Positions 42,936 through 51,223 of a DNA stretch of 64,000 nucleotides are shown here, piece by piece; the stretch's first letter is position 1; the number at the start of each line of letters is the position of its first letter. The DNA comes from Thalassotalea marina (GTDB lineage Bacteria; Pseudomonadota; Gammaproteobacteria; Enterobacterales; Alteromonadaceae). Below the pieces are notes generated by a model, which did no database searches, was not told the origin of the DNA, and saw nothing but the letters and a program-made list of their open reading frames with translations. The position numbers and the translations under genes are program-made. The DNA is taken from positions 124,001-188,000 of the forward strand of contig NZ_BNCK01000008.1 of NCBI RefSeq assembly GCF_014656435.1. Direction: 5' to 3'.

Positions 42936-44081
42936 ATGAATAAGCAAAAGCTTAATTTCTCTTTGATTTCGACAATATTAGCATTAGCAGTGACTTCGCA
43001 CTCAGCTTCTGCAAGTATCGTAAATTGGCAAAATAGCCAACAAATATCGCCATTACAAGGGGCGAACTTTTATTTGTTAGGTATGACAAATAACAGTATT
43101 TTAGCTGCTGAAAATTCAGTGGTAACTATCCCATTTGCCGGCGCATCAAATGCTGCTGGGCAAACATCTATAGAGTCTGATAGTGAAGCTATTCGGGCAA
43201 CTCTAGACAACAATTCGCTTATCGTTGTGGTTAATGAAGTTGACGAGGATATGGCGGTGAACTTACGTGTTGTTGATGAACAAAACACCGAATATGCGAT
43301 CACGATTAACGTTGTTAATGATCCAACATTTGCCATAGACAACTATGATTCAAGTTTGTTCACCTCGATTAATATCGGTGATACGGTCATTCGAGATACA
43401 CGTGATTGGCTTGAAACTGATTACCAACCAATGGAGGTACAACATTTAAGTTATGGTCGTACCGCCAGTTTACAACCTGGATTTACTCAAGCATTACCAA
43501 CAGTTGGTCAATATTACAGTGATGTAGGCAATGGCTTGTTAAGACGTGCAAGTTATAGTTCGCCTGTTGTTGATTCAACTGGTCAACAAGGCTCTGCGGT
43601 AGCTCCATTGGCGTTTAATATTCCGGACGGTTCAAGTATTAGTGACAGAGGCTTATTCTTGACTGGGCAGGAGAAAGCGAAGGCGGTTTCAACCATGCAA
43701 CATCGTCAGATCCGGTTTGAACCAAAGCCAAGTGACCAAGAGCCAATGCAAACCCCAACAGAAGATGATGATATTGTTCGAGCCAAAGTTAACGAAGTGA
43801 TTGGCAACTTAGGTAATGACAATGATCAGGAAAATAACCAAGGTGGTAATGGCGGTAATGATCCTACATCAACACCTGTGTCAGGTGGTGGTCCAGCTGC
43901 TGTGCCGGTAGTGCCTGATAACAGCCCAAATCCGAATGATCCTGTTGGCGGTAATACTCCAAATAATAATGGCACGCTTCAACCCGTTGCTATTCCGACT
44001 CCTGCAACTTGGACCTTGTTTGGTTTAGCGTTGGCTGGAATTGCGTTTACCACGCGAAAATCCCCTTCTGTTGTAGGGTAA
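42936..44081 (+). CDS. PEP-CTERM-like surface protein under c-di-GMP control
   Basis: The 381-residue protein has a signal peptide (ISTILALAVTSHSASA) and a beta-rich body with two homologous-looking stretches (IRATLDNNSLIVVVNEVDEDM, LRVVDEQNTEYAITINVVND). A Gly/Asn/Pro-rich linker follows, then a C-terminal segment PTPATWTLFGLALAGIAFTTRK. The last part matches the exosortase sorting signal (P-x-P-A-T-W, helix, basic end) with T instead of E. It is likely cell-surface or matrix protein in biofilm formation. ATG 42936 follows AAGGA. The riboswitch upstream links it to c-di-GMP. No exosortase gene is in the window. Body domain unassigned. Confidence 0.85.
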   Translation: MNKQKLNFSLISTILALAVTSHSASASIVNWQNSQQISPLQGANFYLLGMTNNSILAAENSVVTIPFAGASNAAGQTSIESDSEAIRATLDNNSLIVVVNEVDEDMAVNLRVVDEQNTEYAITINVVNDPTFAIDNYDSSLFTSINIGDTVIRDTRDWLETDYQPMEVQHLSYGRTASLQPGFTQALPTVGQYYSDVGNGLLRRASYSSPVVDSTGQQGSAVAPLAFNIPDGSSISDRGLFLTGQEKAKAVSTMQHRQIRFEPKPSDQEPMQTPTEDDDIVRAKVNEVIGNLGNDNDQENNQGGNGGNDPTSTPVSGGGPAAVPVVPDNSPNPNDPVGGNTPNNNGTLQPVAIPTPATWTLFGLALAGIAFTTRKSPSVVG

Positions 44082-44113
44082 AACAACAAGTTTTGTTTCT
44101 CTAAAACAATTTT

Positions 44114-44143
44114 GCCGCAGTCGTTATGACTGCGGTTTTTTTT
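44114..44143 (+). terminator. Rho-independent terminator
   Basis: CCGCAGTC (44115-44122) pairs perfectly with GACTGCGG (44128-44135), and eight T follow. It ends the PEP-CTERM-like transcript and lies just past the stop of the converging aldo-keto reductase gene. Confidence 0.9.
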
Positions 44144-44149
44144 ATCTTT

Positions 44150-45202
44150 TTAAAACGGTTGGTGATAAGTTTTTAGCCAGCTTGTTATGTCAGATAAAAC
44201 TTCCGCTGAAAGTTTAAGATCAAATGCTTCAATATTTTCTGTTAATTGCTCAACAGAGGTGGCACCAATAATAGTGGAGGTTACTCCTTCAACTTGATTT
44301 ACCCAAGCTAGTGCCAATTGTGCCGGGGCCAATTGGTGTTTTTTTGCTATGTCGACAAAAGCTTGAACTGCCATATGAGTTTGTTCAGTATCACGAAATA
44401 GGCCGTGGCGTTGCATTAATGTCCAACGACTGCCTTCGGGTCGAGCTCCGTTTAGATATTTACCAGTAAGCAATCCTGTAGCAAGTGGAGACCAAGGGAG
44501 ATAGGCGATATCTTCATGCACGCAAGTTTCAACTAAATAAGGCCAGTCTTTAGTGTGCAATAAACTAAATTCATTTTGAATTGATACTATTTTGGGTAAA
44601 TTGTGTTGTTCTGCTAACTTAAGATATTGCATGATCCCCCATGGAGTATCATCTGAAAGCCCACAGTAACGAATTTTACCTGCTTTTACACAATCCGCTA
44701 AACCAGTCAAAATATCATGGATTTTTTCTTTTTCCTGCTCAGCGTTAAACTGCGTATAAGCGATATCGTTTGGCCAATGTTTTGCAAAATGTGGTGACGT
44801 ATAGTTTGGCCAGTGGAGTTGGTATAGATCAATATAATCGGTTTGTAACCTAGTTAATGAATCATCTACCGCTTGTTTTACCGTGGTAGAAGAAATTTCG
44901 CTGCCACCTCGAATATAAGACAAGCCGGGACCCGCTATTTTACTAGCAATAACTAAGTTGTCTCGACGAGTAGGATTAGCTCGTAAGTAATTGCCAATAA
45001 TGCTTTCTGTTTTGCCATAAGTGTTTTTGTTGGGAGGAATTGCGTACATTTCTGCAGTATCAATAAAATTAACACCATAATATTGTGCTAACTCTAATTG
45101 TTGATCAGCGTCTTGCTGATTATTTTGTACTCCCCATGTCATTGTACCTAAACAGACACGAGATACTTCTAAGTCACTACTTCCTAAACGTACATATTTC
45201 AT
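44150..45202 (-). CDS. Aldo/keto reductase, Tas-like
   Basis: The 350-residue protein is an aldo-keto reductase of the Tas type: VRLGSSDLEVSRVCLGTMTWGVQNNQQDADQQL at the start, NFIDTAEMY with the catalytic Asp and Tyr, KIAGPG (catalytic Lys), DLYQLHWPNY (His) and the NADPH region with GATSVEQL. It reduces aldehydes or ketones with NADPH. The start ATG 45202 lies behind AAAGGTG. It is fifteen bases downstream of the dihaem-rhodanese gene, so both are one transcription unit; the functional link is not obvious. Confidence 0.92.
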   Translation of the reverse strand: MKYVRLGSSDLEVSRVCLGTMTWGVQNNQQDADQQLELAQYYGVNFIDTAEMYAIPPNKNTYGKTESIIGNYLRANPTRRDNLVIASKIAGPGLSYIRGGSEISSTTVKQAVDDSLTRLQTDYIDLYQLHWPNYTSPHFAKHWPNDIAYTQFNAEQEKEKIHDILTGLADCVKAGKIRYCGLSDDTPWGIMQYLKLAEQHNLPKIVSIQNEFSLLHTKDWPYLVETCVHEDIAYLPWSPLATGLLTGKYLNGARPEGSRWTLMQRHGLFRDTEQTHMAVQAFVDIAKKHQLAPAQLALAWVNQVEGVTSTIIGATSVEQLTENIEAFDLKLSAEVLSDITSWLKTYHQPF

Positions 45203-45217
45203 TAAAGTACACCTTTG

Positions 45218-46303
45218 TTAATCTTGAACACCTTCAATATCACCTCGAGTTACGGGGTAGCCCATATGCATCCAGCCAAATATACCTTCCCAAAGTGTTG
45301 CAGTGCGAGTATATCCGCGATCTCTGAGTTGGTGAATAACGTGATCTGCTGCGGCACGTGGACAGGAACAATATGCCACAATTTGTACATCTTTTGGAAT
45401 GTCCGCCACCATATCGTCTAAATTTGAATAATAGGGCAGTGGAACTGAGCCAGCGATATGAGCGGTTTGCCAAACCGAGGTAACTCGAGTGTCAAACAAA
45501 ACCATTTTTTTCTTTTGTACTAAAGCTTGGTTTAAATCTGTCGCCATCACATATAAACCATCTTTCAATGTAAAGTTTGGATCCTCACCTTCTGGGTTTA
45601 CGACGTATTGTTCTGGTGTCGGTAAAGATTTAAGCACTGGCTTTGCTTCTTGCCAGCCACTTGCTTTACTCCGTAAAAAGGCTGTTACGTTATCAATTTC
45701 TTGGCTGGATAGTAGTTTGGCATACGCTTGCATTGGGGTATTTTGGCGTCCGTGACGAATCGCATATCGAATAAATTCATCAGTGTTATGCGCCAACGCT
45801 GACGGATTACCTAACGCAGGGGCAGTGACGCCTTCGCCGTCTTTACCGTGACAAGTTGTACAATGTTGTAAATAGGTTTTTTCACCTTGTTTGATATCGC
45901 CATGCACGGGATTTGTTGATAGTTTTTTACGTTTAACCCCTGATTTTTCAAATAACCAATAGGTGAGATCCCATGTTTCAGCCAAGGTCATTGGGCCGCC
46001 TACCTCATCTAAATAGCCTCCCATAGGTGTGCCTACTCGGCCATAAGACATAGGGCGTAAAATTGCATGCGGTACACCTGACTCAAATAAACTTGCTGAG
46101 CGTAAAGACGGAGCATGATCATTAACATGTCCTTGTCTGTCCTTTCCGTGGCATAAAGAGCAGTACTTCTGATAATTTTCTTCAGCCTTTTGTGCTTGTG
46201 CTTCAGTGAGTTTTCTGGGATTAGAAATATCTTGATATTGATATTCTTGAGCTGATATTGCAGGTACCAAGAATAAGGAAACAACCAGTGCTCTAATGAT
46301 CAT
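45218..46303 (-). CDS. Dihaem cytochrome c fused to a rhodanese domain
   Basis: This 361-residue exported protein has a signal peptide (LVVSLFLVPAISA), two cytochrome c domains with haem sites CSLCHGK (about residue 48) and CTTCHGK (about residue 147), and a C-terminal rhodanese domain (MVLFDTRVTSVWQTAHIAGSVPLPYYS, then YCSCPRAAADHVIHQLRDRG with the active-site cysteine loop). It may carry electrons while moving sulfane sulfur in periplasmic thiosulfate, sulfide or selenium chemistry. The CxCPR loop is unusual and shows two cysteines. It precedes the aldo-keto reductase gene. Function is inferred from domains. Confidence 0.88.
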   Translation of the reverse strand: MIIRALVVSLFLVPAISAQEYQYQDISNPRKLTEAQAQKAEENYQKYCSLCHGKDRQGHVNDHAPSLRSASLFESGVPHAILRPMSYGRVGTPMGGYLDEVGGPMTLAETWDLTYWLFEKSGVKRKKLSTNPVHGDIKQGEKTYLQHCTTCHGKDGEGVTAPALGNPSALAHNTDEFIRYAIRHGRQNTPMQAYAKLLSSQEIDNVTAFLRSKASGWQEAKPVLKSLPTPEQYVVNPEGEDPNFTLKDGLYVMATDLNQALVQKKKMVLFDTRVTSVWQTAHIAGSVPLPYYSNLDDMVADIPKDVQIVAYCSCPRAAADHVIHQLRDRGYTRTATLWEGIFGWMHMGYPVTRGDIEGVQD

Positions 46304-46532
46304 AAGTGTGCCGTCATTTTATTGTTTTATTAAGCCTAACCAGCGAAAACGTTTTTCGCAATCGGCAATTTATAATGGAAAAGTTTAGAAACAAAATGAC
46401 GCCCTAGCATGGCAATGAAAAATGATTTTACAAATTTTAAACATTTGTCCTTATAAAGCTAACAGCTAAAAAAACTGTTTAATTGAATAATACGTTCAGC
46501 ATTTATTCATCTTGTTGTGAAAAGGACTAACA

Positions 46533-47291
46533 ATGAAAATTTCAAATATTAATAAAATAGCAATAGCAGTGACTTCTAGTTTTTTGCTATTTGCTTGTGG
46601 TGGCGACAATAAAGCATCAAGCAAAGTGAGTACCGAACAAATTTGGGCAGACTTTAAAATAGAATCTGATGGCAAAGAAAGTAAAGTTAAAGCTGAGTTA
46701 CATGAGCGCGACAGTTCAGGTGCCCATCTAATTTTAGCGGGTGGTGATTATCTTCAAGTGTCAGTGTTAAATACAAAGAAGAAATTGCAATTTGACAACA
46801 TTTTTGAAGATGCTAAATATCAGAGTAAAGTGAGTGTTACCTCTGACAATGCTTTGTTTACGATAGACTTTTATCGTAAAAAGGAAGGCTCAATGTTATC
46901 TACGGCTGAGTTACCACAAAATTTTAAAATTTTGTCTCCGAGCGATAACGCGAGTTATGGACCAAATAACGATTTACTTGTTCAAATCGACGGTGTGGAC
47001 AGCGAAAGTAATACGGAAATTATTATGACAGCTAAATGCAAAGCAACGTCTGGCGGTGACAGACGAGTTTCACAGTCGATTACATTTAATGAAGTAGCCA
47101 GTCAGCAGTTTGATCTAACTGAATTAACTATGTTTCAAGATTCAGCCATTGATCGCAGTAAATCATGTGATTTAGATATTGAAATTAGTCGTTCAAGACA
47201 AGGACAAGTAGCGAGCCAATTTACCGGCGGAAGTCGCATTAGAGCTTATCAAATAAGAGAAGTTGAAGATATTACAGTTAGACTTAACTAA
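46533..47291 (+). CDS. Lipoprotein of unknown function
   Basis: The 252-residue protein has a lipoprotein signal (IAIAVTSSFLLFACGGDNK, lipobox LFAC) and then a beta-rich body. It contains segments ILAGGDYLQVSVLNTKKKLQF, ILSPSDNASYGPNNDLLVQID and QSITFNEVASQQFDLTELTMFQD that look like repeated beta-sandwich units, with an acidic and charged surface. No enzyme motif is visible. ATG 46533 follows AAAAGGA. It lies alone before the short frame at 47326. Anchored in the outer membrane, facing probably the periplasm. Confidence 0.78.
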   Translation: MKISNINKIAIAVTSSFLLFACGGDNKASSKVSTEQIWADFKIESDGKESKVKAELHERDSSGAHLILAGGDYLQVSVLNTKKKLQFDNIFEDAKYQSKVSVTSDNALFTIDFYRKKEGSMLSTAELPQNFKILSPSDNASYGPNNDLLVQIDGVDSESNTEIIMTAKCKATSGGDRRVSQSITFNEVASQQFDLTELTMFQDSAIDRSKSCDLDIEISRSRQGQVASQFTGGSRIRAYQIREVEDITVRLN

Positions 47292-47325
47292 AAGTTAAGT
47301 CTTTGAGGTTAAGGGCATTAACTTT

Positions 47326-47487
47326 ATGATGAGCTTATGTTTAGCGTGTGTTCTTACTCGAGACCTTGTCAGCGTTGGTAACAAGACCATGCCCAATCAA
47401 GCAGAAAACATTGAGTTAGAAAAAACAGATGTTATTGATGATAAAGAAGAAAATGAAGAGCCAACTATTAGCTTAACTTTGAGTTAA
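47326..47487 (+). CDS. Possible small acidic protein
   Basis: A 53-residue frame opens at ATG 47326 (MMSLCLACVLTRDL) and ends TAA. AAGGG lies about 11 bases upstream. The C-terminal half is strongly acidic (ENIELEKTDVIDDKEENEEP) and ends TISLTLS. It fills the 315-base gap between the lipoprotein and the M14 gene. LCLACV could be a vestigial lipobox. Coding status is uncertain; the compositional bias is the only support. Confidence 0.35.
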   Translation: MMSLCLACVLTRDLVSVGNKTMPNQAENIELEKTDVIDDKEENEEPTISLTLS

Positions 47488-47606
47488 TGCTTGGCTCTAT
47501 TTCAATTTAGCTCGCTTGGCGTAAATAGGAGTAATTGGTTGATGCAATTGGCATTAATTAAGGTATGATCGACAAAACTTAGTTCAAAGTTAATGAGGTC
47601 TTCACC

Positions 47607-48533
47607 GTGCAATCAAATACTCCTTATCCTATCGGTACACCTGGTCAAAAGTGGCAGCAAAGTGAAAAACAACTTTGGTTAGCAAACCAACAAGTAAAAC
47701 GTAGCTATCAACAAGAAGTGGTTAGCAAAATACATGCTTTAGCAAATCGTTTTAACACGGTTAATTATGGGGCACTGCCTATCAGCCCAGACACATATCC
47801 CTTAATTGCATTGGTAAGCAAGCATTATGATGCTCAAAAGCCTACCGTATTAGTAACTGGTGGGGTACATGGCTATGAAACTAGTGGTGTACATGGAGCT
47901 TTGCTTTTTGCCAGTGATTACAGCGAACAATACGAACAGCATTTTAATTTCATTATTGCGCCGTGCATTAGTCCTTGGGGATATGAAACGATTAATCGCT
48001 GGAATGCAAACGCTATCGATCCAAACCGTTCTTTTTATGCAGACTCTCCGGCAGAAGAGTCTGCGGCACTTATCGATTTTATCGCTAAATACCAGTCAGA
48101 CATAATCGTCCATATCGACTTACATGAAACAACAGATACTGATAATTCTGAATTTCGTCCTGCATTGGCAGCTCGAGATGGCAGCGTTCATGACAATTGG
48201 AACATCCCAGATGGTTTTTATTTAGTTGCCGATAGTGAAAACCCTCAAGCTGAATTTCAAACTGCTATCATTAATGCGGTGGCTCAAGTGACTCACATTG
48301 CACCAGCTGATGAAGAAAATAGACTGATTGGTGTTCCTATTGAACAAGAGGGTGTGATAAATTACGCGGCAAAACAACTTGGGTTGTGTATGGGATTAAC
48401 TAATGCGCAGTATGTTACGACGACGGAAGTGTACCCAGATAGCCCAAAAGTCGATGACGCTAATTGTAATCTAGCACAGGCTACTGTTGTAACTTCTGGT
48501 TTAGACTACGTTTTAAGTCAAAAACAACCATAA
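47607..48533 (+). CDS. M14-type metallocarboxypeptidase
   Basis: The 308-residue cytosolic protein has the M14 zinc signature HxxE in TGGVHGYETSG, an acidic substrate-binding region NANAIDPNRSFY (Asn-Arg pair), and third zinc ligand in IVHIDLHETTDTD. A distant glutamate would be the general base in the tail (IEQEGVINYAAKQLG). It resembles the AstE/aspartoacylase and DUF2817 relatives as well as carboxypeptidases. GTG 47607 follows GAGG and is taken as start because no ATG is in frame nearby. It precedes efpL by 38 bases and may be in the same transcript. Substrate unknown. Confidence 0.85.
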   Translation: MQSNTPYPIGTPGQKWQQSEKQLWLANQQVKRSYQQEVVSKIHALANRFNTVNYGALPISPDTYPLIALVSKHYDAQKPTVLVTGGVHGYETSGVHGALLFASDYSEQYEQHFNFIIAPCISPWGYETINRWNANAIDPNRSFYADSPAEESAALIDFIAKYQSDIIVHIDLHETTDTDNSEFRPALAARDGSVHDNWNIPDGFYLVADSENPQAEFQTAIINAVAQVTHIAPADEENRLIGVPIEQEGVINYAAKQLGLCMGLTNAQYVTTTEVYPDSPKVDDANCNLAQATVVTSGLDYVLSQKQP

Positions 48534-48571
48534 AACAAATTATTAGATAGTGAATATTTAGGAAATAAGTT

Positions 48572-49144
48572 ATGCCTAAGGCAAGTGAAGTTAAAAAGAA
48601 CCAAGCGATAGAGTTTAACGGCGGTGTTTATATCATTAAAGATATAGAGCGTTCTGTACCACAAGGTCGTGCTGGTGGTAGTTTATATCGCATGAGAATG
48701 TACAATGTGGTTACTGGTGGCAAAGTCGATGAAACATTCAAAGACGTAGACATGCTAAATTATGCTGATCTTATCCGCCGCGCGTCTATGTTTTCATACC
48801 TTGATGGTGAAGAGTACGTTTTCATGGACAATGAAGACTATACGCCATACAACATTCACAAAGATGCCATTGCTGAAGAAGTATTATTCATCAATGAATC
48901 AACTCAAGGCGTTCAAGTGATTTTAGTTGATGGTACGCCTGTTGGTTTAGATTTGCCGTCAAGTGTTGAATTAGAAGTACTTGAAACAGATCCTTCAATT
49001 AAAGGGGCATCTGCTACATCAAGAACTAAGCCTGCAACGCTTTCGACAGGTTTGATTATTCAGGTACCAGAGCATATCTCAACAGGTGATATCGTTAAAA
49101 TTAATACTGAAGAGAAAAAGTTCATGGGTCGTGGTGATAAGTAA
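48572..49144 (+). CDS. efpL: Elongation factor P-like protein EfpL (YeiP)
   Basis: The 190-residue protein is the EfpL/YeiP paralogue of [52 protein letters not shown], and [31 protein letters not shown] with three OB-like domains. It binds stalled ribosomes and eases synthesis of proline-containing or similar difficult peptides. The tip loop is [10 protein letters not shown], lacking the modified lysine of canonical EF-P. A perfect hairpin terminator follows. The start ATG 48572 lies behind TAGGAAATAAGTT. Confidence 0.95.
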   Translation: MPKASEVKKNQAIEFNGGVYIIKDIERSVPQGRAGGSLYRMRMYNVVTGGKVDETFKDVDMLNYADLIRRASMFSYLDGEEYVFMDNEDYTPYNIHKDAIAEEVLFINESTQGVQVILVDGTPVGLDLPSSVELEVLETDPSIKGASATSRTKPATLSTGLIIQVPEHISTGDIVKINTEEKKFMGRGDK

Positions 49145-49164
49145 ATCCATGTCAGCCAGACAAT

Positions 49165-49193
49165 AAAAAAGGAGTGCAAAGCACTCCTTTTTT
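49165..49193. terminator. Bidirectional terminator between efpL and the membrane gene
   Basis: A 13-bp perfect stem, GGAGTGC/GCACTCC extended by A and T runs (49165-49177 with 49181-49193), has a three-base loop. It serves efpL on the + strand and the gene ending at 49217 on the minus strand. Confidence 0.93.
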
Positions 49194-49216
49194 ATTACGA
49201 ATTCACCTTGCTACTT

Positions 49217-50068
49217 CTAATCTTTTTTGTAGCCTGAAAAGTCCATGGTTTTTACATCTAACCCTCTGGCAATATTAACAAAACTGGCGATAGCCAAAAT
49301 TTGGAAATATAAGCTATTTATGATGATCTCGGCATAGCTAAGGTCAAAATGGTTAACAAACGTTTGTGCTGCAAAGAATAAAGACACAAAGATACTTATT
49401 GCACTTAAAGAATAAATGGTGTGCTGGGTAACTTTTTGTCTATCTGTCTCTGACTGATAAGGGTCACACTTCTTGCCGTACAAGTGATAATACGCAATAG
49501 CGCCAAAAAGTACATTTGTTGCGATAAGTGAACCAAGCTTGATGGTCACCTTTTCAGTAAATTGCCAATTATTAATATATAGATCGAAGAATAAACTGCC
49601 CAAAAAGGCCAAAGCAACACCAGCAATTAACCACTGTGGTACATAGTCAAATAGGCTTCTCGGTGTTAATGATGCCTTTCGATGAGTACGTTTATCGGTT
49701 AAGCGCATTAATTTAAGCTGATTTCTACCGGCAATTTCCAAGTAAGCAATAGGTAAAAACTGACACATACCGTAAAACAGTGGTAAGGCATCTAAGAACT
49801 TTTCTTTTTGTTGATAAGAACCATCAAAAAGGGAAAAGTAGCATAACAATGCAACACCAATGAGTAACATCAGGTAATTCATCGTTAAATAAATTGTTTT
49901 CACACTTTTTGCTTTTTCTTCTGATTCTGGATACAGCTTAGGGTATTGCGACTCAGGAAAGTGCTCTAGTAAATAATTGATTCTATTTGTATATCTGTGA
50001 GGCAGATAAAAGGATAACAACCAAATTTGACAAACAAATATGGCAATGAATAGTAGTGTATTTGGCAT
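49217..50068 (-). CDS. Polytopic membrane protein controlled by a YtrA-type regulator
   Basis: The 283-residue protein has about seven membrane helices (LLFIAIFVCQIWLLSFYL, MNYLMLLIGVALLCYFSLF, FLPIAYLEI, WLIAGVALAFLGSLFFDLYI and others) with a cytoplasmic basic loop (MRLTDKRTHRKASLTPRS). A conserved-looking RYTNRINYLLEHFPESQYPKLYPES stretch follows the first helix. No transporter family is recognised. It lies ten bases downstream of the GntR regulator gene and shares its transcript. Confidence 0.82.
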   Translation of the reverse strand: MPNTLLFIAIFVCQIWLLSFYLPHRYTNRINYLLEHFPESQYPKLYPESEEKAKSVKTIYLTMNYLMLLIGVALLCYFSLFDGSYQQKEKFLDALPLFYGMCQFLPIAYLEIAGRNQLKLMRLTDKRTHRKASLTPRSLFDYVPQWLIAGVALAFLGSLFFDLYINNWQFTEKVTIKLGSLIATNVLFGAIAYYHLYGKKCDPYQSETDRQKVTQHTIYSLSAISIFVSLFFAAQTFVNHFDLSYAEIIINSLYFQILAIASFVNIARGLDVKTMDFSGYKKD

Positions 50069-50078
50069 GTCCTTCTCC

Positions 50079-50465
50079 TTAATTTTGCTCTTGTTGTGTA
50101 TTAATGACGTGGTTAAATGCGTTACGAATTTCTGAATTTGTTGCGCCAGATTTTTTCAACAGACTGACAGCGTCAGTCAACTTATCAATCAACCACTGAT
50201 TTATATCAAAGTGACAATTTTGTTTTGCGCTTTGATGAATAAATGACCCTCTATAACCTTTGGACTCAATAACACCATCACGCTCTAGCAACTTGTACGC
50301 TTTGGCCACCGTTTTGCTGTTTACTGCTAAATCATTGGCAAGTTGCCTTATTGACGGTAGCGGCGCGCCCGGCAATAACTGGCCTTTTGTTACCCCCCGT
50401 TTAATTTGTTCAACCAATTGGTTAAACAAAGGAATAGGGGATTCAATATCTATATCTATCTCCAT
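50079..50465 (-). CDS. GntR family regulator, YtrA subfamily
   Basis: The 128-residue protein has the GntR winged helix (PIPLFNQLVEQIKRGVTKGQLLPGAPLPSIRQLANDLAVNSKTVAKAYKLLERDGVIESKGYRGSF) and a short helical tail, as in YtrA regulators of ABC exporters. The recognition helix is VNSKTVAKAYKLLE. Its partner gene encodes a membrane protein rather than an ABC system. The GGTACA/TGTACC sites directly upstream are likely its operators. Confidence 0.94.
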   Translation of the reverse strand: MEIDIDIESPIPLFNQLVEQIKRGVTKGQLLPGAPLPSIRQLANDLAVNSKTVAKAYKLLERDGVIESKGYRGSFIHQSAKQNCHFDINQWLIDKLTDAVSLLKKSGATNSEIRNAFNHVINTQQEQN

Positions 50466-50474
50466 ATAACACCT

Positions 50475-50507
50475 TGTACCATTAGTGGGTGTGGTACATA
50501 TGGTACA
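50475..50507. promoter_or_regulatory. Candidate GntR/YtrA operator
   Basis: TGTACC at 50475-50480 is inverted as GGTACA at 50493-50498, and a second GGTACA follows at 50502-50507. A further GGTACA lies at 50647-50652. The first pair sits ten bases upstream of the GntR gene start and resembles reported YtrA-type sites. Confidence 0.6.
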
Positions 50508-50656
50508 GGATCAAATTGCGATATGTAAAGTGTTTATTTGATGTGCAATGTAATTGTTTGAAATTTATGAAATTAATATAAGTTAAGCGTATTGGAATAC
50601 TGAAAGATAGTGCTAAAAACGAAGAGATTTTGAGAAAAAAAGGGATGGTACAGACA

Positions 50657-50696
50657 ATAAAAAGCGCCTGACAATGAGATGCAAGTTGTCAGGCGC
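50657..50696 (-). terminator. Terminator of the nuclease/cohesin operon
   Basis: On the minus strand GCGCCTGACAA (50696-50686) pairs perfectly with TTGTCAGGCGC (50674-50664), then five T follow. The 11-bp stem lies 20 bases after the stop of the cohesin-like gene. Confidence 0.9.
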
Positions 50697-50716
50697 GAAA
50701 AGTAAAACGTGAACTA

Positions 50717-51211
50717 TTATGCTTTAATTCGTCTATAGCTCATGAAAATTAGGCCAGTAGCAAACAATACTAATGCCCAAGGCTCATCAACAGCTACCGG
50801 TTGAAGCAAATTACCCAGTTCATCGTACTGATTCATTGAAACAACATTAAACACAGGGCTTACATCTGAAAGTGCAGTAAACAACGCTGTGGCCAAGTTG
50901 AAATTACCTGCTGGTACATCAAGCGCACTAAACCACCAAAGGTTAACCGTCAATATCCCCGCGTTAACATCGGTAAAATCGTAAAATACACCGCTAGATG
51001 GAGCAATATCTAGAAAATCGAATTCAATTGACACTGGGTCAAAAGCGATATCAAATTCTAATTCAGCTGCATCTGGCAACATATCATTGACGTTAATGTT
51101 GAGTTCAATAGTTTCATTAGTGGCATAATTAGCTTTATCAGCGTCAAGGGTGATTAAAGTAGCTGATGCTGCATGGCTTAAAAAACAAAGTACTAGTAAT
51201 AAATATTTCAT
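50717..51211 (-). CDS. Cohesin-like protein with PEP-CTERM-like anchor
   Basis: The 164-residue secreted protein has a signal peptide (YLLLVLCFLSHAASA), a single beta-sandwich domain, and a C-terminal segment DEPWALVLFATGLIFMSYRRIKA. The domain begins LDADKANYATNETIELNINVND and has ELEFDIAFDPVSIEFDFLDI, the layout of cohesin and cohesin-like folds. The tail has the PEP-CTERM pattern: Glu-Pro-Trp, membrane helix, arginine cluster. The gene follows the dockerin-tailed nuclease after twelve bases in one transcript, so the two products may bind each other. The cohesin call rests on pattern only and needs structural support. Confidence 0.75.
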   Translation of the reverse strand: MKYLLLVLCFLSHAASATLITLDADKANYATNETIELNINVNDMLPDAAELEFDIAFDPVSIEFDFLDIAPSSGVFYDFTDVNAGILTVNLWWFSALDVPAGNFNLATALFTALSDVSPVFNVVSMNQYDELGNLLQPVAVDEPWALVLFATGLIFMSYRRIKA

Positions 51212-51223
51212 GGTTAACTCCTT

